From [Leptolyngbya] sp. JSC-1 (GTDB lineage Bacteria > Cyanobacteriota > Cyanobacteriia > Elainellales > Elainellaceae), in NCBI GenBank assembly GCA_000733415.1, contig KL662192.1, positions 1,460,983 through 1,524,982 of the forward strand: 64,000 bases of DNA, given 5' to 3'. Position numbers and translations under genes: made by a program. This document shows positions 51,875 through 60,473 of the stretch, piece after piece. Position 1 is the first letter of the stretch; each line of letters begins with the position of its first letter. The notes below the pieces were generated by a model that was not told the DNA's origin, made no database searches, and saw only the letters and a program-made list of their open reading frames with translations.

Positions 51875-54187
51875 ATGGTCAAGCGATCGCTCCGGGCATC
51901 CCCTGCTGGTATTCAACGGGCTAGGCGTGCCTTTGCTTTGAAGGGATGGACGCAGGAAAACCTGGCAGGGGAGGTTAACTTAAAGACCCGTCAGCCCATC
52001 TGGCGATTTTTTACTGGCCAACCCGTTGATCGGCAAATTTTCCTGGCGCTCTGTTCGATCCTCGATCTAGATTGGCGAGAGACTGCACTAAATCCGCCCG
52101 CAGATTTTCCTGAACCTGGAGAGACTGTTGATACAACTTTTCTAGAGGATATCGATGCGCTGGTGCAACGGGTGCGCTCATCCCATCATGACACCATTCA
52201 AAACCAGTGCGGCATCTTGCAGCTATTAGACATCAATCGCCCGGTCAGCTTGGATGACATCTATGTAGATGTCAATATTTTGGAGGAAATTGCCAGTCAA
52301 CAGCAGTTTGAGATTGCTGATCTGCGCTACCTGGGACCTGCCGAATTTAATCGAGTTGGGCTGGGATTTGTAGAGCAGAAGCAAATTCCGGGCATGCATG
52401 CCGTTGAAATCTATTCAAAGCTGAGAATTTTGGGTAAACCAGGGGTCGGCAAAACGACCTTTTTGCAACATCTGGCGATTCAGTGTAACCGGGGCGAGTT
52501 TGCTGCTGATCAAGTGCCAATCTTTATTTTATTGAGAGAGTTTGCAGAAGAGTCCAGGTGCAGTGGCGAATTTAGCCTTTTCAATACCATTTATCAGGCG
52601 TTTCTCACCTCTGGAATTTCAAACCCGGCTGTGGTTGAAACCTTGCTGCAAGCGGGCCGAGTTCTGCTGCTACTGGACGGCATGGATGAAGTGCGGAACC
52701 AGGACATCGCCGCCGTGCTCAAAGAAATTCGTAAATTCTCGGATAAATATTACAAAAATCGATTTGTGGCATCTTGTCGCACTGCCTCCCAAAAGCTGCG
52801 GTTGCGAGGCTTCACCGATGTGGAAGTTGCGCCCTTTACGCAAGCCCAGATTACGACCTTTGCGCAAAAATGGTTTGTTGCTCTGACTAAAACAACGGCT
52901 CAATCAGGGTATGATCGGGCTGCTCAGTTCATTCAAAAGTTAGATTTACCAGAAAATTGGCAGTTTCGCCAACTGGTGGTGACGCCTCTGTTTCTGCATC
53001 TTGCCTGCTGGGTATTTCAGGGTCAAGGAAAATTGCCGACCAAGCGAACCGAGTTTTATAAGCAAGGGCTGGATTTGCTGCTGGGTAAATGGGATGAAGC
53101 TAAAGGGGTTGAACGTGACGACGCCTACCGAGGATTCCTATTGCCCCAAAAGCTGAGGTTGTTGAGTCAACTTGCAGCAGTAACCTTTGAGCAGGGTCAA
53201 TACTTTTTTGAACAACGCACCATTGAACAGTATATTGGGGACTATTTGCGGAGTCTGGGTGCAACCTTGGAATCCGAGGAACTTCAACTTGAAAGCGAGG
53301 CGATGCTGAAAGCGATCGAAGCGCAACATGGACTCTTGATCGAACGAGCACGCGGAATTTTTTCGTTTTCCTATCTAGCCTTTCAAGAATATTTCACGGC
53401 GCGCAAAATTGTTGCCAGTCATAATTTGGGGGGATTAGAGCAAGCGCTGGGAGGGCTGGTCAGTCACATTACCGATCCGCACTGGCGGGAAATATTTCTG
53501 TTGACGGCGGCCATGTTACGCAGTGCCGATTCGCTAGTGCAGTTGATGAAGCACCAGATTGACACCTTAGTTGCCCAAGACCCTTATCTGCAAGATTTTT
53601 TGCTGTGGGCTAGCCAAAAATCCCAGGCGATTCCAACCGAACTGAACATTGCGACCGCACGAGCCTTCTATCTTGCCCTTGGCCGCCATCCGCATACGGT
53701 AGATCACTTTACGTTAGCCAGCACCCTCGACCAGGGAATGTTTTTAGATGCGGCGCTGGATCATTTGTTGCTGGAGTTTGCTACCAACTACAGCCAGGAT
53801 TTCGCCTATGTCAATGCTTGTAGTGAAGCACTCAACAACATTCTGGTGATGGTGCTAGATGCTGGATTTTACAAATCTCTTCAACAATTGCGAGATCAAT
53901 TGCCTGCTCCGAACCAAAACCGGGAACGGCTTCAGGCTTGGTGGCAGGAAAACTATTCGGTTTGGGTAGCACAGGTGAGAGATACGATCGCCCATTACCG
54001 TAATCTTTATCACCCGTGGCAGTTTACTCCTGAGCAACAGCAGGTACTACAACACTACTATGATGCCAATCAACTCTTGATCGATTGTTTGAATAGCAAC
54101 TGCGAGGTGACAGCGGCAATTCGGCAAGAGATTACAGCTACGTTGCTGCTGCCGAAACAGGAACTCGAAGATCGGGAATGGCAATGA
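51875..54187 (+). CDS. HTH-NACHT NTPase (STAND family)
   Basis: 770 residues. An N-terminal helix-turn-helix-like segment (GWTQENLAGEVNLKTRQPIW; residues about 10-75) precedes a linker and a NACHT ATPase with Walker A LGKPGVGKTTFLQH (about 188-201), Walker B VLLLLDGMDEVRN (about 262-274), and SCRTASQKLRLRGF. After YLAFQEYFTARKIV comes a helical C-terminal region (about 510-770), ending in HYRNLYHPWQFTPEQQQVL, characteristic of cyanobacterial NACHT proteins. NACHT proteins are signal-switch NTPases, and bacterial members are known to act in antiphage defence. The effector part here is not obvious, so immunity is possible, not shown. Confidence 0.9.
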   Translation: MVKRSLRASPAGIQRARRAFALKGWTQENLAGEVNLKTRQPIWRFFTGQPVDRQIFLALCSILDLDWRETALNPPADFPEPGETVDTTFLEDIDALVQRVRSSHHDTIQNQCGILQLLDINRPVSLDDIYVDVNILEEIASQQQFEIADLRYLGPAEFNRVGLGFVEQKQIPGMHAVEIYSKLRILGKPGVGKTTFLQHLAIQCNRGEFAADQVPIFILLREFAEESRCSGEFSLFNTIYQAFLTSGISNPAVVETLLQAGRVLLLLDGMDEVRNQDIAAVLKEIRKFSDKYYKNRFVASCRTASQKLRLRGFTDVEVAPFTQAQITTFAQKWFVALTKTTAQSGYDRAAQFIQKLDLPENWQFRQLVVTPLFLHLACWVFQGQGKLPTKRTEFYKQGLDLLLGKWDEAKGVERDDAYRGFLLPQKLRLLSQLAAVTFEQGQYFFEQRTIEQYIGDYLRSLGATLESEELQLESEAMLKAIEAQHGLLIERARGIFSFSYLAFQEYFTARKIVASHNLGGLEQALGGLVSHITDPHWREIFLLTAAMLRSADSLVQLMKHQIDTLVAQDPYLQDFLLWASQKSQAIPTELNIATARAFYLALGRHPHTVDHFTLASTLDQGMFLDAALDHLLLEFATNYSQDFAYVNACSEALNNILVMVLDAGFYKSLQQLRDQLPAPNQNRERLQAWWQENYSVWVAQVRDTIAHYRNLYHPWQFTPEQQQVLQHYYDANQLLIDCLNSNCEVTAAIRQEITATLLLPKQELEDREWQ

Positions 54188-54354
54188 AACACGACGCTGC
54201 TTTCTGTAGAAATTTTGTCTGGAATCATGTTTTGTGCCCTGATCAATCAATTCACTCAGGAAATGAAACAGTCATCTGTCACACTAAATAGGAGTTGTAA
54301 CGCAGTACAGATGAACAATTCTCAAATTCAATAAGGACTTTAAGGAACCCGTTA

Positions 54355-54837
54355 ATGAGTATCATCAAGAAAATAATTGTGAATGCAGATGCGGAATGTC
54401 GCTATCTCACTCCTGGAGAAATGGATCAGATCAAGTATTTTGTCATGAGTGGCGATCGCCGCCTGCGCCTGGTCAAAGCTTTGACGGACAGTCGTGAGCG
54501 CATTGTTAAGCAAGCCGCAAGTCAGTTATTCCAACGTCGTCCCGACTTGGTTGCTCCAGGGGGGAATGCCTATGGCGATGAAATGACAGCCACTTGCCTG
54601 CGAGATATGGATTACTATTTGCGCTTGATTACCTATAGTGTGGCGGTCGGAGAAACCACTCCCATTGAGGAGATTGGGGTGATTGGAGTTCGCCAGATGT
54701 ACAAATCCCTCGGTACGCCTATTGCTGCTGTTGCTGAAGGCATTCGTGCTATGAAGGCAATGACGACTTCCTTGATGTCAGGAGAGGATGCCAGTGAAGT
54801 AGGCACTTATTTTGATTACTTGATTAATGCGCTTTAG
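54355..54837 (+). CDS. Allophycocyanin alpha-like phycobiliprotein subunit
   Basis: 160 residues, the normal length of an allophycocyanin alpha subunit, and close to ApcA along its whole length: IIVNADAECRYLTPGEMDQI, VAPGGNAYGDEMTATCLRDM and GVRQMYKSLGTPIAAVAEGI. The bilin-attaching cysteine is Cys81. It is not next to an apcB gene, unlike the core apcABC operon, so it is probably a specialised paralogue (ApcD-type terminal emitter or a light-quality variant). Which class cannot be settled by eye. AAGGA precedes the ATG, and a strong terminator follows at 55018. Confidence 0.9.
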   Translation: MSIIKKIIVNADAECRYLTPGEMDQIKYFVMSGDRRLRLVKALTDSRERIVKQAASQLFQRRPDLVAPGGNAYGDEMTATCLRDMDYYLRLITYSVAVGETTPIEEIGVIGVRQMYKSLGTPIAAVAEGIRAMKAMTTSLMSGEDASEVGTYFDYLINAL

Positions 54838-55017
54838 TGAGATGACGACTTTATATTGCGGTTTGCAGTGTATTATGTTTTGTAACTTATTCAACCCAAT
54901 TTCTAAGCAGACAAAATACGCCTGTAATTGCACCCGAAATAATCGTCTATGCGATTTATCAAGTAAGTCTATCAACTAAGCCTGTCAAGTAAGCCGTCTT
55001 CGATATCATTTTTCTCG

Positions 55018-55054
55018 CCTGGTTGATTCAAGATTTGAACTACCAGGTTTTTTT
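55018..55054 (+). terminator. Terminator after the allophycocyanin-like gene
   Basis: A hairpin with outer arms CCTGGT/ACCAGG and inner arms TTCAA/TTGAA (55018-55047) followed by seven Ts. It lies about 180 bp beyond the stop and makes the gene monocistronic. Confidence 0.8.
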
Positions 55055-55506
55055 ATTTAGGGGTTTTCCCTGTTTCATAGGTAAACGTTTGTAGAATATT
55101 TTATACATATTTAATCTTTTGTTGCTGATCAATTAATTTTTGTATCGTAATCAACCAATTCATGCGGGGAATCAAGCGGTGATTGTCTAGAGTGGCAATG
55201 AGGCAAAATTATCCATTCCATGCGGACTTTAAAGATGGATGGTCTATTAATCGATCTGACAACCTGATCAAACCAATCTATAACTAGCAGATATATCTGT
55301 CCATGTTGCTCAACCGTTTTACGCTGTTGCGGATAGAAATAGTCATCTATAGTAGTATTGCCTAATTAGTATTGCCTCATCCTACGCAAATGTAGGTTGA
55401 CTGAGCTGCAACCTCTCATCCTTAAGGTCAATTGGTTTAGAAACCTTCTCATCATTTTTTCAATTTGCTTTTGCAATTCTAATCGAAGACCCTGACAAGG
55501 AGTTTG
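55055..55506 (+). other. Non-coding region before the small REC-linked gene
   Basis: About 450 bp, AT-rich, without a credible gene. ATTAGTATTGCCT recurs in close direct copies near 55357-55378 (AGTAGTATTGCCTAATTAGT, then ATTGCCTCAT), which looks like minor slippage. Nothing else is seen. Confidence 0.35.
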
Positions 55507-55929
55507 ATGATTGCCATGGCACTCACTGAAATGACATTCGATGATCTAATGCGACTGGAGCAGTTTCGTAATGAACGTCTGCGTAGCTTCTTCGCTGAAA
55601 GTTTATTGCATTGTGTTTTCCGCCGTGACGGCCATAAACTGCTGCTCATTTATTGTCCAGAAGCTTGGATTGTGGATAAGGTACTAACAGACTTAGAAGA
55701 GTTATGCGATTACGCATGGCTGATCTTAGGATCTGAAGCGATCGCGCTATATTTCGCCCAAGAGGAAATTTGTCGCATTGAACATAATAGAATTCATTAT
55801 GAAATTCAGAGTAAAATTCATAATAGAGTTCATAAGGCTTCGATTGGTATTCGTCAAAACATTCTAAGAAAGAGTTGGCCACCTCAGAAAAATTGCAATA
55901 GAAGTTCCTTCCACTTAAAATCCCCGTAA
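55507..55929 (+). CDS. Uncharacterised protein upstream of the REC gene
   Basis: 140 residues from ATG 55507, supported by AAGGAG upstream; ATG 55516 is possible. A compact domain (FDDLMRLEQFRNERLRSFF, HKLLLIYCPEAWIVDKVL, YAWLILGSEAIALYFAQEEI) is followed by a repetitive basic tail (IEHNRIHYEIQSKIHNRVHK) encoded by AATTCATAATAGA-like DNA repeats. Family not recognised. It lies 8 bp from the next gene and so is probably co-transcribed with the REC protein. Confidence 0.6.
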   Translation: MIAMALTEMTFDDLMRLEQFRNERLRSFFAESLLHCVFRRDGHKLLLIYCPEAWIVDKVLTDLEELCDYAWLILGSEAIALYFAQEEICRIEHNRIHYEIQSKIHNRVHKASIGIRQNILRKSWPPQKNCNRSSFHLKSP

Positions 55930-55937
55930 ATATCAAT

Positions 55938-56390
55938 ATGTTACTTACAAATGAATTCCTTCTAAATCCTAGAATTTTCGAAGATGTTCACATCCTTGTA
56001 GTAGAAAACGATTGTGATACCAGAGAACTATATGCTATTTTGCTAGAAAATCAGGGTGTAACGGTGACAACATCTGGATCGATCCAAGATGCATTAAGCT
56101 TTCTAGATTGGGGTATTCCCAACCTGTTGATTTGTGAAATCAGATTCTTGGGTGAAAGTGTTTACCCATTGCTGCAACGAATCAGCTCCCTTCGTAGCAC
56201 TGGCAGAACGATTCCCATCCTGGTCACTTCAACTTGTTCTCCAATCAGCCTGACTCAACAATTGATAGTAAAGGTTGAAGCGTATTTACTCAAACCCATT
56301 GATATTGACGATTTTGTTTATCAGGTTTGGGATCTCCTGCCCAGTGTCAGACTTGTTAGAAAATCAGAGATAATAAGCAGCAGTTGCTAA
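55938..56390 (+). CDS. Receiver-domain protein with Glu at the phosphoacceptor position
   Basis: 150 residues, a single REC domain: acidic pocket VVENDCDTRELY, then NLLICEIRFLGES, then ILVTST and the conserved Lys in YLLKPIDIDDF. Where active receivers have Asp (LLISDIRM type), this one has Glu. Glu often mimics the phosphorylated state, so the protein may be permanently on and uncoupled from a kinase. No output domain is present. It forms a two-gene unit with the preceding ORF inside the light-harvesting island. Confidence 0.8.
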   Translation: MLLTNEFLLNPRIFEDVHILVVENDCDTRELYAILLENQGVTVTTSGSIQDALSFLDWGIPNLLICEIRFLGESVYPLLQRISSLRSTGRTIPILVTSTCSPISLTQQLIVKVEAYLLKPIDIDDFVYQVWDLLPSVRLVRKSEIISSSC

Positions 56391-56678
56391 GATACTCTAC
56401 AAGTGGTGAGTCTAGGACGCGTTTTCAACAAGGATAGACTGCTTGATGTTGAGCAAGGTTGTGGAATGTCTACTCGGATACTTTCCTCGCTCTCTGTAAA
56501 CTTTATTTGTAAACTTTATTTCTTTCTTTCAATCGCTTCTGCGGCTCAATTAATTATTATTTTTGACAACGGTAATTCCTAGAGTGCATAGCTTTGAGCA
56601 ATCACGGGTCGATTGGACAATGCATTCGTTGTATAAATAGGCTATAATTGTCAATATGGAAGCTAGATGAGGAATCCC

Positions 56679-57195
56679 ATGAGCTACATCAAAACCCAAG
56701 GGAGAACCCTCAACCTTAATGAAATATATCGAAGTGACGATAGCGAGCTGATCCCTCCTGAAGTTCAAGGCAAATATTGACTTGAACAAGAGGCCGAAAT
56801 CAAGTCAAGATCGAAGGGCTGACCCGTTCCACGGTGTTGAGTTATATCGACAACATGGATGCGAATGACTTTGAGGCGACCTCCAAACTCTTTGTGGCTA
56901 GCGGTGTCCTACTCCCTTCCAAAAACCGATCGTTGGTCGTGAAACAATCCTTAGGCATATGCATGAGGATTGTATGGGGCTTAAGCTGATGCCAGCGCAC
57001 GGGGTTGTTGAAAGTCCAGAAGAGGGGTACACCCCCATCAAAGTAACTAGGAAAGTTCAAGCTCCTTGGTTTGGTAGCAGCGTGGGCATGAACATTGTCT
57101 GGCGATTTTTGCTTGCTCCTGAAGGCAAAATTTTCTTTGTAGCAATCGATCTATTAGCTTCACCTAGGGAACTGTTAACTTTAGTGCGGCGCTAA
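56679..57195 (+). pseudogene. Orange carotenoid protein C-terminal-domain homologue, frameshifted
   Basis: A GAGG site precedes ATG 56679, whose frame stops near 56770. From 56804 another frame reads VKIEGLTRSTVLSYIDNMDA and NDFEATSKLF, the start of an OCP C-terminal (NTF2-like) domain. Near 56920 a missing T shifts the frame again; the rest reads KPIVGRETILRHMHEDC, LKLMPAHGVVESPEEGY, VQAPWFGSSVGMNIVWRFLL and KIFFVAIDLLASPRELL, matching OCP-CTD and CTDH proteins. These bind carotenoid or shuttle it in photoprotection. With at least two shifts it is a decayed gene unless the sequence has errors. The helical N-terminal OCP domain is not seen. Confidence 0.85.
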
Positions 57196-57239
57196 TCTTT
57201 GGAACATCAATTCCATAAGTTTCGATAGATACTGATACT

Positions 57240-57290
57240 GGATTGGGAGAAGTAATCTTGCGAGATCCAATTCTCCCAATCCATTTCTCT
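57240..57290 (+). terminator. Strong hairpin after the OCP-CTD remnant
   Basis: A perfect 12-bp stem, GGATTGGGAGAA (57240-57251) with TTCTCCCAATCC (57271-57282), followed by ATTTCTCTTT. It fits a terminator for the OCP-CTD gene and shows that the signal has outlived the reading frame. Confidence 0.75.
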
Positions 57291-57477
57291 TTAACTCGCT
57301 TTACGGGAAGCAATACCCTTCACAGCTCGTTTCATTAGGCTTGCTATATTTATTCGGTATCTCTGAAAGTCTATACCTCTTAAAGCGCTGCAATATCGAG
57401 AGACTAAAGGTTCTATTCAAACCCATGACTAACGTTAATAACATCACTACTAATACTAAAAAGGCAACGGAAAAAAA

Positions 57478-58032
57478 ATGGATGCTCAAGAGATTCTGAG
57501 ACTTTACGCAACAGGACACCGCGACTTTAGCCATGTTAGTCTGGTTCAAGTTTGTTTGACGAATGCAAAGCTAATTGGTGCCAAACTAATTGGTGCTGAA
57601 TTGGTTGGAGCTGACTTACGCGGGGTGGACTTAACTGAGGCTCACCTCAATCAAGCAAGGCTCAATCAAGCCAATTTAGCTCATGCAGCAATGATTCAAG
57701 CCTGTCTAACCCATGCTGATTTGAGTGGAGCAGACCTGAGTGGAGCCAATTTAACTCATGCTGATTTGAGTGGAGCAGACTTGAGTGGAGCTAAATTAGG
57801 GGGAACGGATTTAAGGGAAGCTGACCTCAGCAAAGCTGATTTGAGTGGTGCTGACCTACGCGGAGCAGATTTATGTAGAGCGAATTTGAAGGAAACGGAC
57901 CTCAGTAACGCAAATTTGGATGGGGCATATTTAGACGAAGCAGATTTAACCGGAGCAGATATTGAGGGAGTCAGGATTGATAAGGCAGGATTGAGGGGAA
58001 CTAGAATGCCTGATGGGGTTGTTTATGCCTAA
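57478..58032 (+). CDS. Pentapeptide-repeat protein
   Basis: 184 residues. From about residue 30 to 175 it is made of A(D/N)LXX repeats (ADLRGVDLTEAHLNQARLNQ; ADLSGADLSGANLTHADLSG), which fold as a right-handed quadrilateral beta-helix. A short leader (AQEILRLYATGHRDFSHV) is typical of cyanobacterial members. Function unknown; such proteins often act as scaffolds or in the thylakoid lumen, but no signal peptide is present here. Its end overlaps the start of the following SRPBCC gene, so the two are translationally coupled. Confidence 0.92.
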   Translation: MDAQEILRLYATGHRDFSHVSLVQVCLTNAKLIGAKLIGAELVGADLRGVDLTEAHLNQARLNQANLAHAAMIQACLTHADLSGADLSGANLTHADLSGADLSGAKLGGTDLREADLSKADLSGADLRGADLCRANLKETDLSNANLDGAYLDEADLTGADIEGVRIDKAGLRGTRMPDGVVYA

Positions 58033-58534
58033 TTCAATGGATCATTCTAAACTGATGCTTCAACGTAGTGTAGAAGTGGAAGTAGATTGTTCTGTGCAGC
58101 AAGTTTATGATCTCTGGGAAAACTTGGAGAACGTGCCGCGTTGGATGCCATTGGTAAAAAGCGTCAGGCGTTTACGAGAGGACGATGAATTGTGGCGCTG
58201 GACGTTTGGGCTAGAATTCCCGTTACTAATTGAATGGACCTCGCGCATTACTCAGCGCATTCCCCTACGGCTAATTGCCTGGAGTTCGGTTTCTGGACTC
58301 TCGAACCAGGGATTTGCTGAATTCTTTCCAACGGATCGAGGCTGCCGTTTGCGCTTGACCCTTGCCTTCGATCTGCCAGGAGGAATTGTAGGAGTATTCC
58401 TGGAGAAGATGGGTTTAGACCGTTGGCTAGAGACAAACTTAAAAGAGAGTTTGAACCGCTTTCAGTCTCAAATTGAAGCGGAAGTACTTCTGCAGAGCGT
58501 CACACAGAATGATGCCACTTATTCTATTGAATAG
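58025..58534 (+). CDS. SRPBCC (polyketide cyclase/dehydrase-like) protein
   Basis: 169 residues from ATG 58025, preferred because GGGG lies 7 bp upstream; ATG 58013 is in frame. VEVEVDCSVQQVYDLWENLE and VPRWMPLVKSVRRL match the cyclase/dehydrase START-like family seen in many cyanobacterial light-stress and lipid contexts. The pocket would hold a lipid or pigment. It overlaps the pentapeptide gene by 8 bp. No catalytic residues are identifiable. Confidence 0.85.
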   Translation: MPNSMDHSKLMLQRSVEVEVDCSVQQVYDLWENLENVPRWMPLVKSVRRLREDDELWRWTFGLEFPLLIEWTSRITQRIPLRLIAWSSVSGLSNQGFAEFFPTDRGCRLRLTLAFDLPGGIVGVFLEKMGLDRWLETNLKESLNRFQSQIEAEVLLQSVTQNDATYSIE

Positions 58535-59045
58535 ACCTGTTGGGAAATAACGGGAAAAGTTACTGAAATGCTTGTACAGACTGGGTTTCAAAGATTTTGC
58601 CGGAAAATCGCTAAAACGCTTACTAGATAAAGGTTGCAAGGATTTTTGAGCTTATTACCCAACAACTCTAATAAAGGTGAATAAAGGCTATTGAATGAAG
58701 CCCTTCGCCTGCCTGGAGGTCTTATGAAGTTGCCTATGCTGAGATGCAGCAGATGGTGCTTTGGCTACCCAATTTGGGCTTTTAAATTTGACTGAAATAA
58801 AAGTATAGGTTCAGGTATCTGAAACGAGAAATGGTTAAAGCCAATGTTGCGAAGTATGATAGATATATAGGTGGTGACAACGCGATGCGTTGCGAGTCAA
58901 CCAATATAGGTGCTAATGAGGTTTTGAAACGATATGTACATGAAGGAAGAGATTTCAGATTGCAGGATTTGAGGAATTTAAGCTTCATTTAAGCTTAGGA
59001 TTTAGCAAATGATTCGCTTAAACCGAGTTTAGTAGGAGAATTGTG
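58535..59045. other. Intergenic region with a possible gene trace
   Basis: About 510 bp without a complete gene. Near 58700-58780 one frame reads SYEVAYAEMQQMVLWLPNLG between stops, which looks like a decayed coding fragment, but I cannot name the family. The right part (58900-59045) leads to the small basic protein and includes its AGGAG site. Confidence 0.35.
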
Positions 59046-59177
59046 ATGTCAAAGCAACAAAAAGGGAACAGAGAAGCCAAAAAACCGAAAGCAGCTTCTG
59101 ATGGAACTAAGAAACAAAAGAAAGATCCCAAACGGCATGATGGCACTATTACAGGGCTATTTGGTGATTCAAAATAA
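59046..59177 (+). CDS. Small highly basic protein (43 residues)
   Basis: ATG 59046 has AGGAG upstream and encodes MSKQQKGNREAKKPKAASDG, continuing through TKKQKKDPKRHDG to a short tail (GLFGDSK). About one third of the residues are Lys or Arg, so it probably binds nucleic acid or is disordered. Similar tiny lysine-rich proteins occur in other cyanobacteria and proteobacteria; function unknown. A terminator directly follows, supporting a real, independent gene. Confidence 0.65.
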   Translation: MSKQQKGNREAKKPKAASDGTKKQKKDPKRHDGTITGLFGDSK

Positions 59178-59220
59178 CTCTTGTTGATGTGATTTAATCC
59201 TGCTTGCTTAATTTAGTCCG

Positions 59221-59261
59221 ACTCCCACTACTGATTTAATAAGAGTAGGTGGGAGTTTTTT
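59221..59261 (+). terminator. Terminator of the small basic protein gene
   Basis: Stem ACTCCCACTACT (59221-59232) with AGTAGGTGGGAGT (59244-59256, one bulge) followed by six Ts. Confidence 0.82.
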
Positions 59262-59598
59262 GTCAAACAAATAACCCAGGAAATGAAACACTATGGTGTC
59301 AAAGTTTAAGTCGGTAGGCAAAGTCAACATCAAATGTAGGGCAGGATGCCTGCTGGCGGGAGATCCGCGCTATGAATTTATCGCTTATCGGGTTGCTGGC
59401 TCAATAGCAGTAATTGATTGAATCAAGCTTTTAGAGTCAAAAAACCAAGAAAGTAAGCTGCAATAATATTCCTCAAAACGGGCAATGATGTAAATAGTTT
59501 GTTATACTAATTTATATGACAATATCATCAAGAACTTGATTCCATCTTTGTCATCAGATTCATAATTTTCATCCTAATTAGATCACGGGGAGCTAGCT
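59262..59598 (+). promoter_or_regulatory. Upstream region of nblA
   Basis: 337 bp. A 42-codon reading at 59293-59421 has only weak support and is not called. TGTTATACTAATT at 59500-59512, 86 bp before nblA, contains a good -10-like TATACT and is repeated exactly at 61186-61198 before the fasciclin gene, suggesting a shared promoter type. Confidence 0.5.
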
Positions 59599-59796
59599 AT
59601 GGATCAGGCGATTGAACTCACTCTAGAGCAGGATTTTAACCTCAGAAACTTTGCAGATCTAGTTCAGCAAATGTCTCTTGAGCAAGCACAAAAATTCCTG
59701 ATTGAGCAACACAAGCTCATGATGCTTCGGGAAACAATGTATCGGGATCTGCTAAAGCGTGAATGGAAATTAGATGTGAATTTTATCTCCCTTTGA
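59599..59796 (+). CDS. nblA: Phycobilisome degradation protein NblA
   Basis: 65 residues, the usual NblA size. IELTLEQDFNLRNFADLVQQ, then MSLEQAQKFLIEQHKLMMLR and the C-terminal YRDLLKREWKLD are the NblA signature. NblA binds phycobiliprotein chains and guides them to Clp protease during nutrient or light stress. GGGGAG precedes the ATG. It lies 69 bp before the Hlip gene and 4.8 kb from the allophycocyanin-like gene, within a light-stress island. Confidence 0.93.
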   Translation: MDQAIELTLEQDFNLRNFADLVQQMSLEQAQKFLIEQHKLMMLRETMYRDLLKREWKLDVNFISL

Positions 59797-59865
59797 GATG
59801 TCAGACAAATCTCACATCTCATAACTAACTTGATTCTTACAATTACACTACTTGGAGTAAATATC

Positions 59866-60054
59866 ATGTCAGGCTCTACAAAAGTAACATCTTCCAGCGT
59901 TGGGGAAGCCTCGAATCGTAATGGCTGGGTTTGGGGATTTACCCTCCAATCTGAGATTTGGAATGGTCGTTTGGCGATGATCGGATTTGTGTCTGCTCTT
60001 CTAGTTGAATTGGTTTCCGGTCAAGGCGTGCTTCACTTCTGGAATTTGATCTAA
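59866..60054 (+). CDS. hli: High-light-inducible protein (Hlip/SCP)
   Basis: 62 residues from ATG 59866, with GGAG upstream. One chlorophyll-binding membrane helix with the family motif ExxNGRxAMxGF (EIWNGRLAMIGFVSALLVEL), preceded by a short soluble N-terminus (RNGWVWGFTLQS). Hlips bind chlorophyll and carotenoid and protect photosystem II assembly intermediates. They work with FtsH in pigment recycling, and an ftsH remnant lies right after the gene. It may share a transcript with nblA. Confidence 0.93.
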   Translation: MSGSTKVTSSSVGEASNRNGWVWGFTLQSEIWNGRLAMIGFVSALLVELVSGQGVLHFWNLI

Positions 60055-60065
60055 GTTAGTATACT

Positions 60066-60404
60066 GATTGCTCCCTGTATTGTGTTCATCGATGAGTTGG
60101 ATGCAATCGGTAAGTCGCATAACAGTAGTAGGTTATATGGAGGCAATGATGGGCAGGAACAGACGCTGAATCAGTTGCTATCTGAGATCGATGGATTTTC
60201 CGCTGTGCCATAAGCGATGAAATGGCTCAAGCGATCGATAGTGAAGTGAAAGAAATCGTTGAAACTGCTCATCAACAGGCGCTAGTAACGATTAAGCACA
60301 ATCGGGATTTACTAGAAGCCATCACCATGCAACTTCTGGAAACAGGTGCACTCGAAGGGGAAAAACTGCATCAGTTGTTGAGCCAAGTTCAGGTTGCAAC
60401 CTAG
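60066..60404 (+). pseudogene. ftsH: ftsH remnant (AAA fragment joined to C-terminal fragment)
   Basis: 60066-60210 reads IAPCIVFIDELDAIGKS, then YGGNDGQEQTLNQLLSEIDGF, the Walker B region of FtsH, and ends at a stop. From 60213 another frame reads SDEMAQAIDSEVKEIVETAH and NRDLLEAITMQLLETGALEG, the extreme C-terminus of FtsH. The second half of the AAA domain and the whole M41 protease domain with HEAGH are missing between them, as is everything before Walker B. It is a clear deletion relic. Translation of the 60-codon tail from ATG 60222 is possible but unlikely to be useful. Confidence 0.9.
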
Positions 60405-60473
60405 TGCTCGTACAATTTCAGTCTGCTTCTAGAAGCAGAATTGATCAGCAATACAACTATTTTTGGGGGGTTT

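Noticed and set aside
59293..59421. A 42-codon frame (MVSKFKSVGKVNIKC) upstream of nblA
   Set aside because: Only a weak AGGA and no recognisable feature; kept as non-coding.
59836..59850. TTACAATTACA before the Hlip gene as an HLR1 light-response element
   Set aside because: The two TTACA units are 6 bp apart instead of about 10, so the HLR1 consensus is not met.
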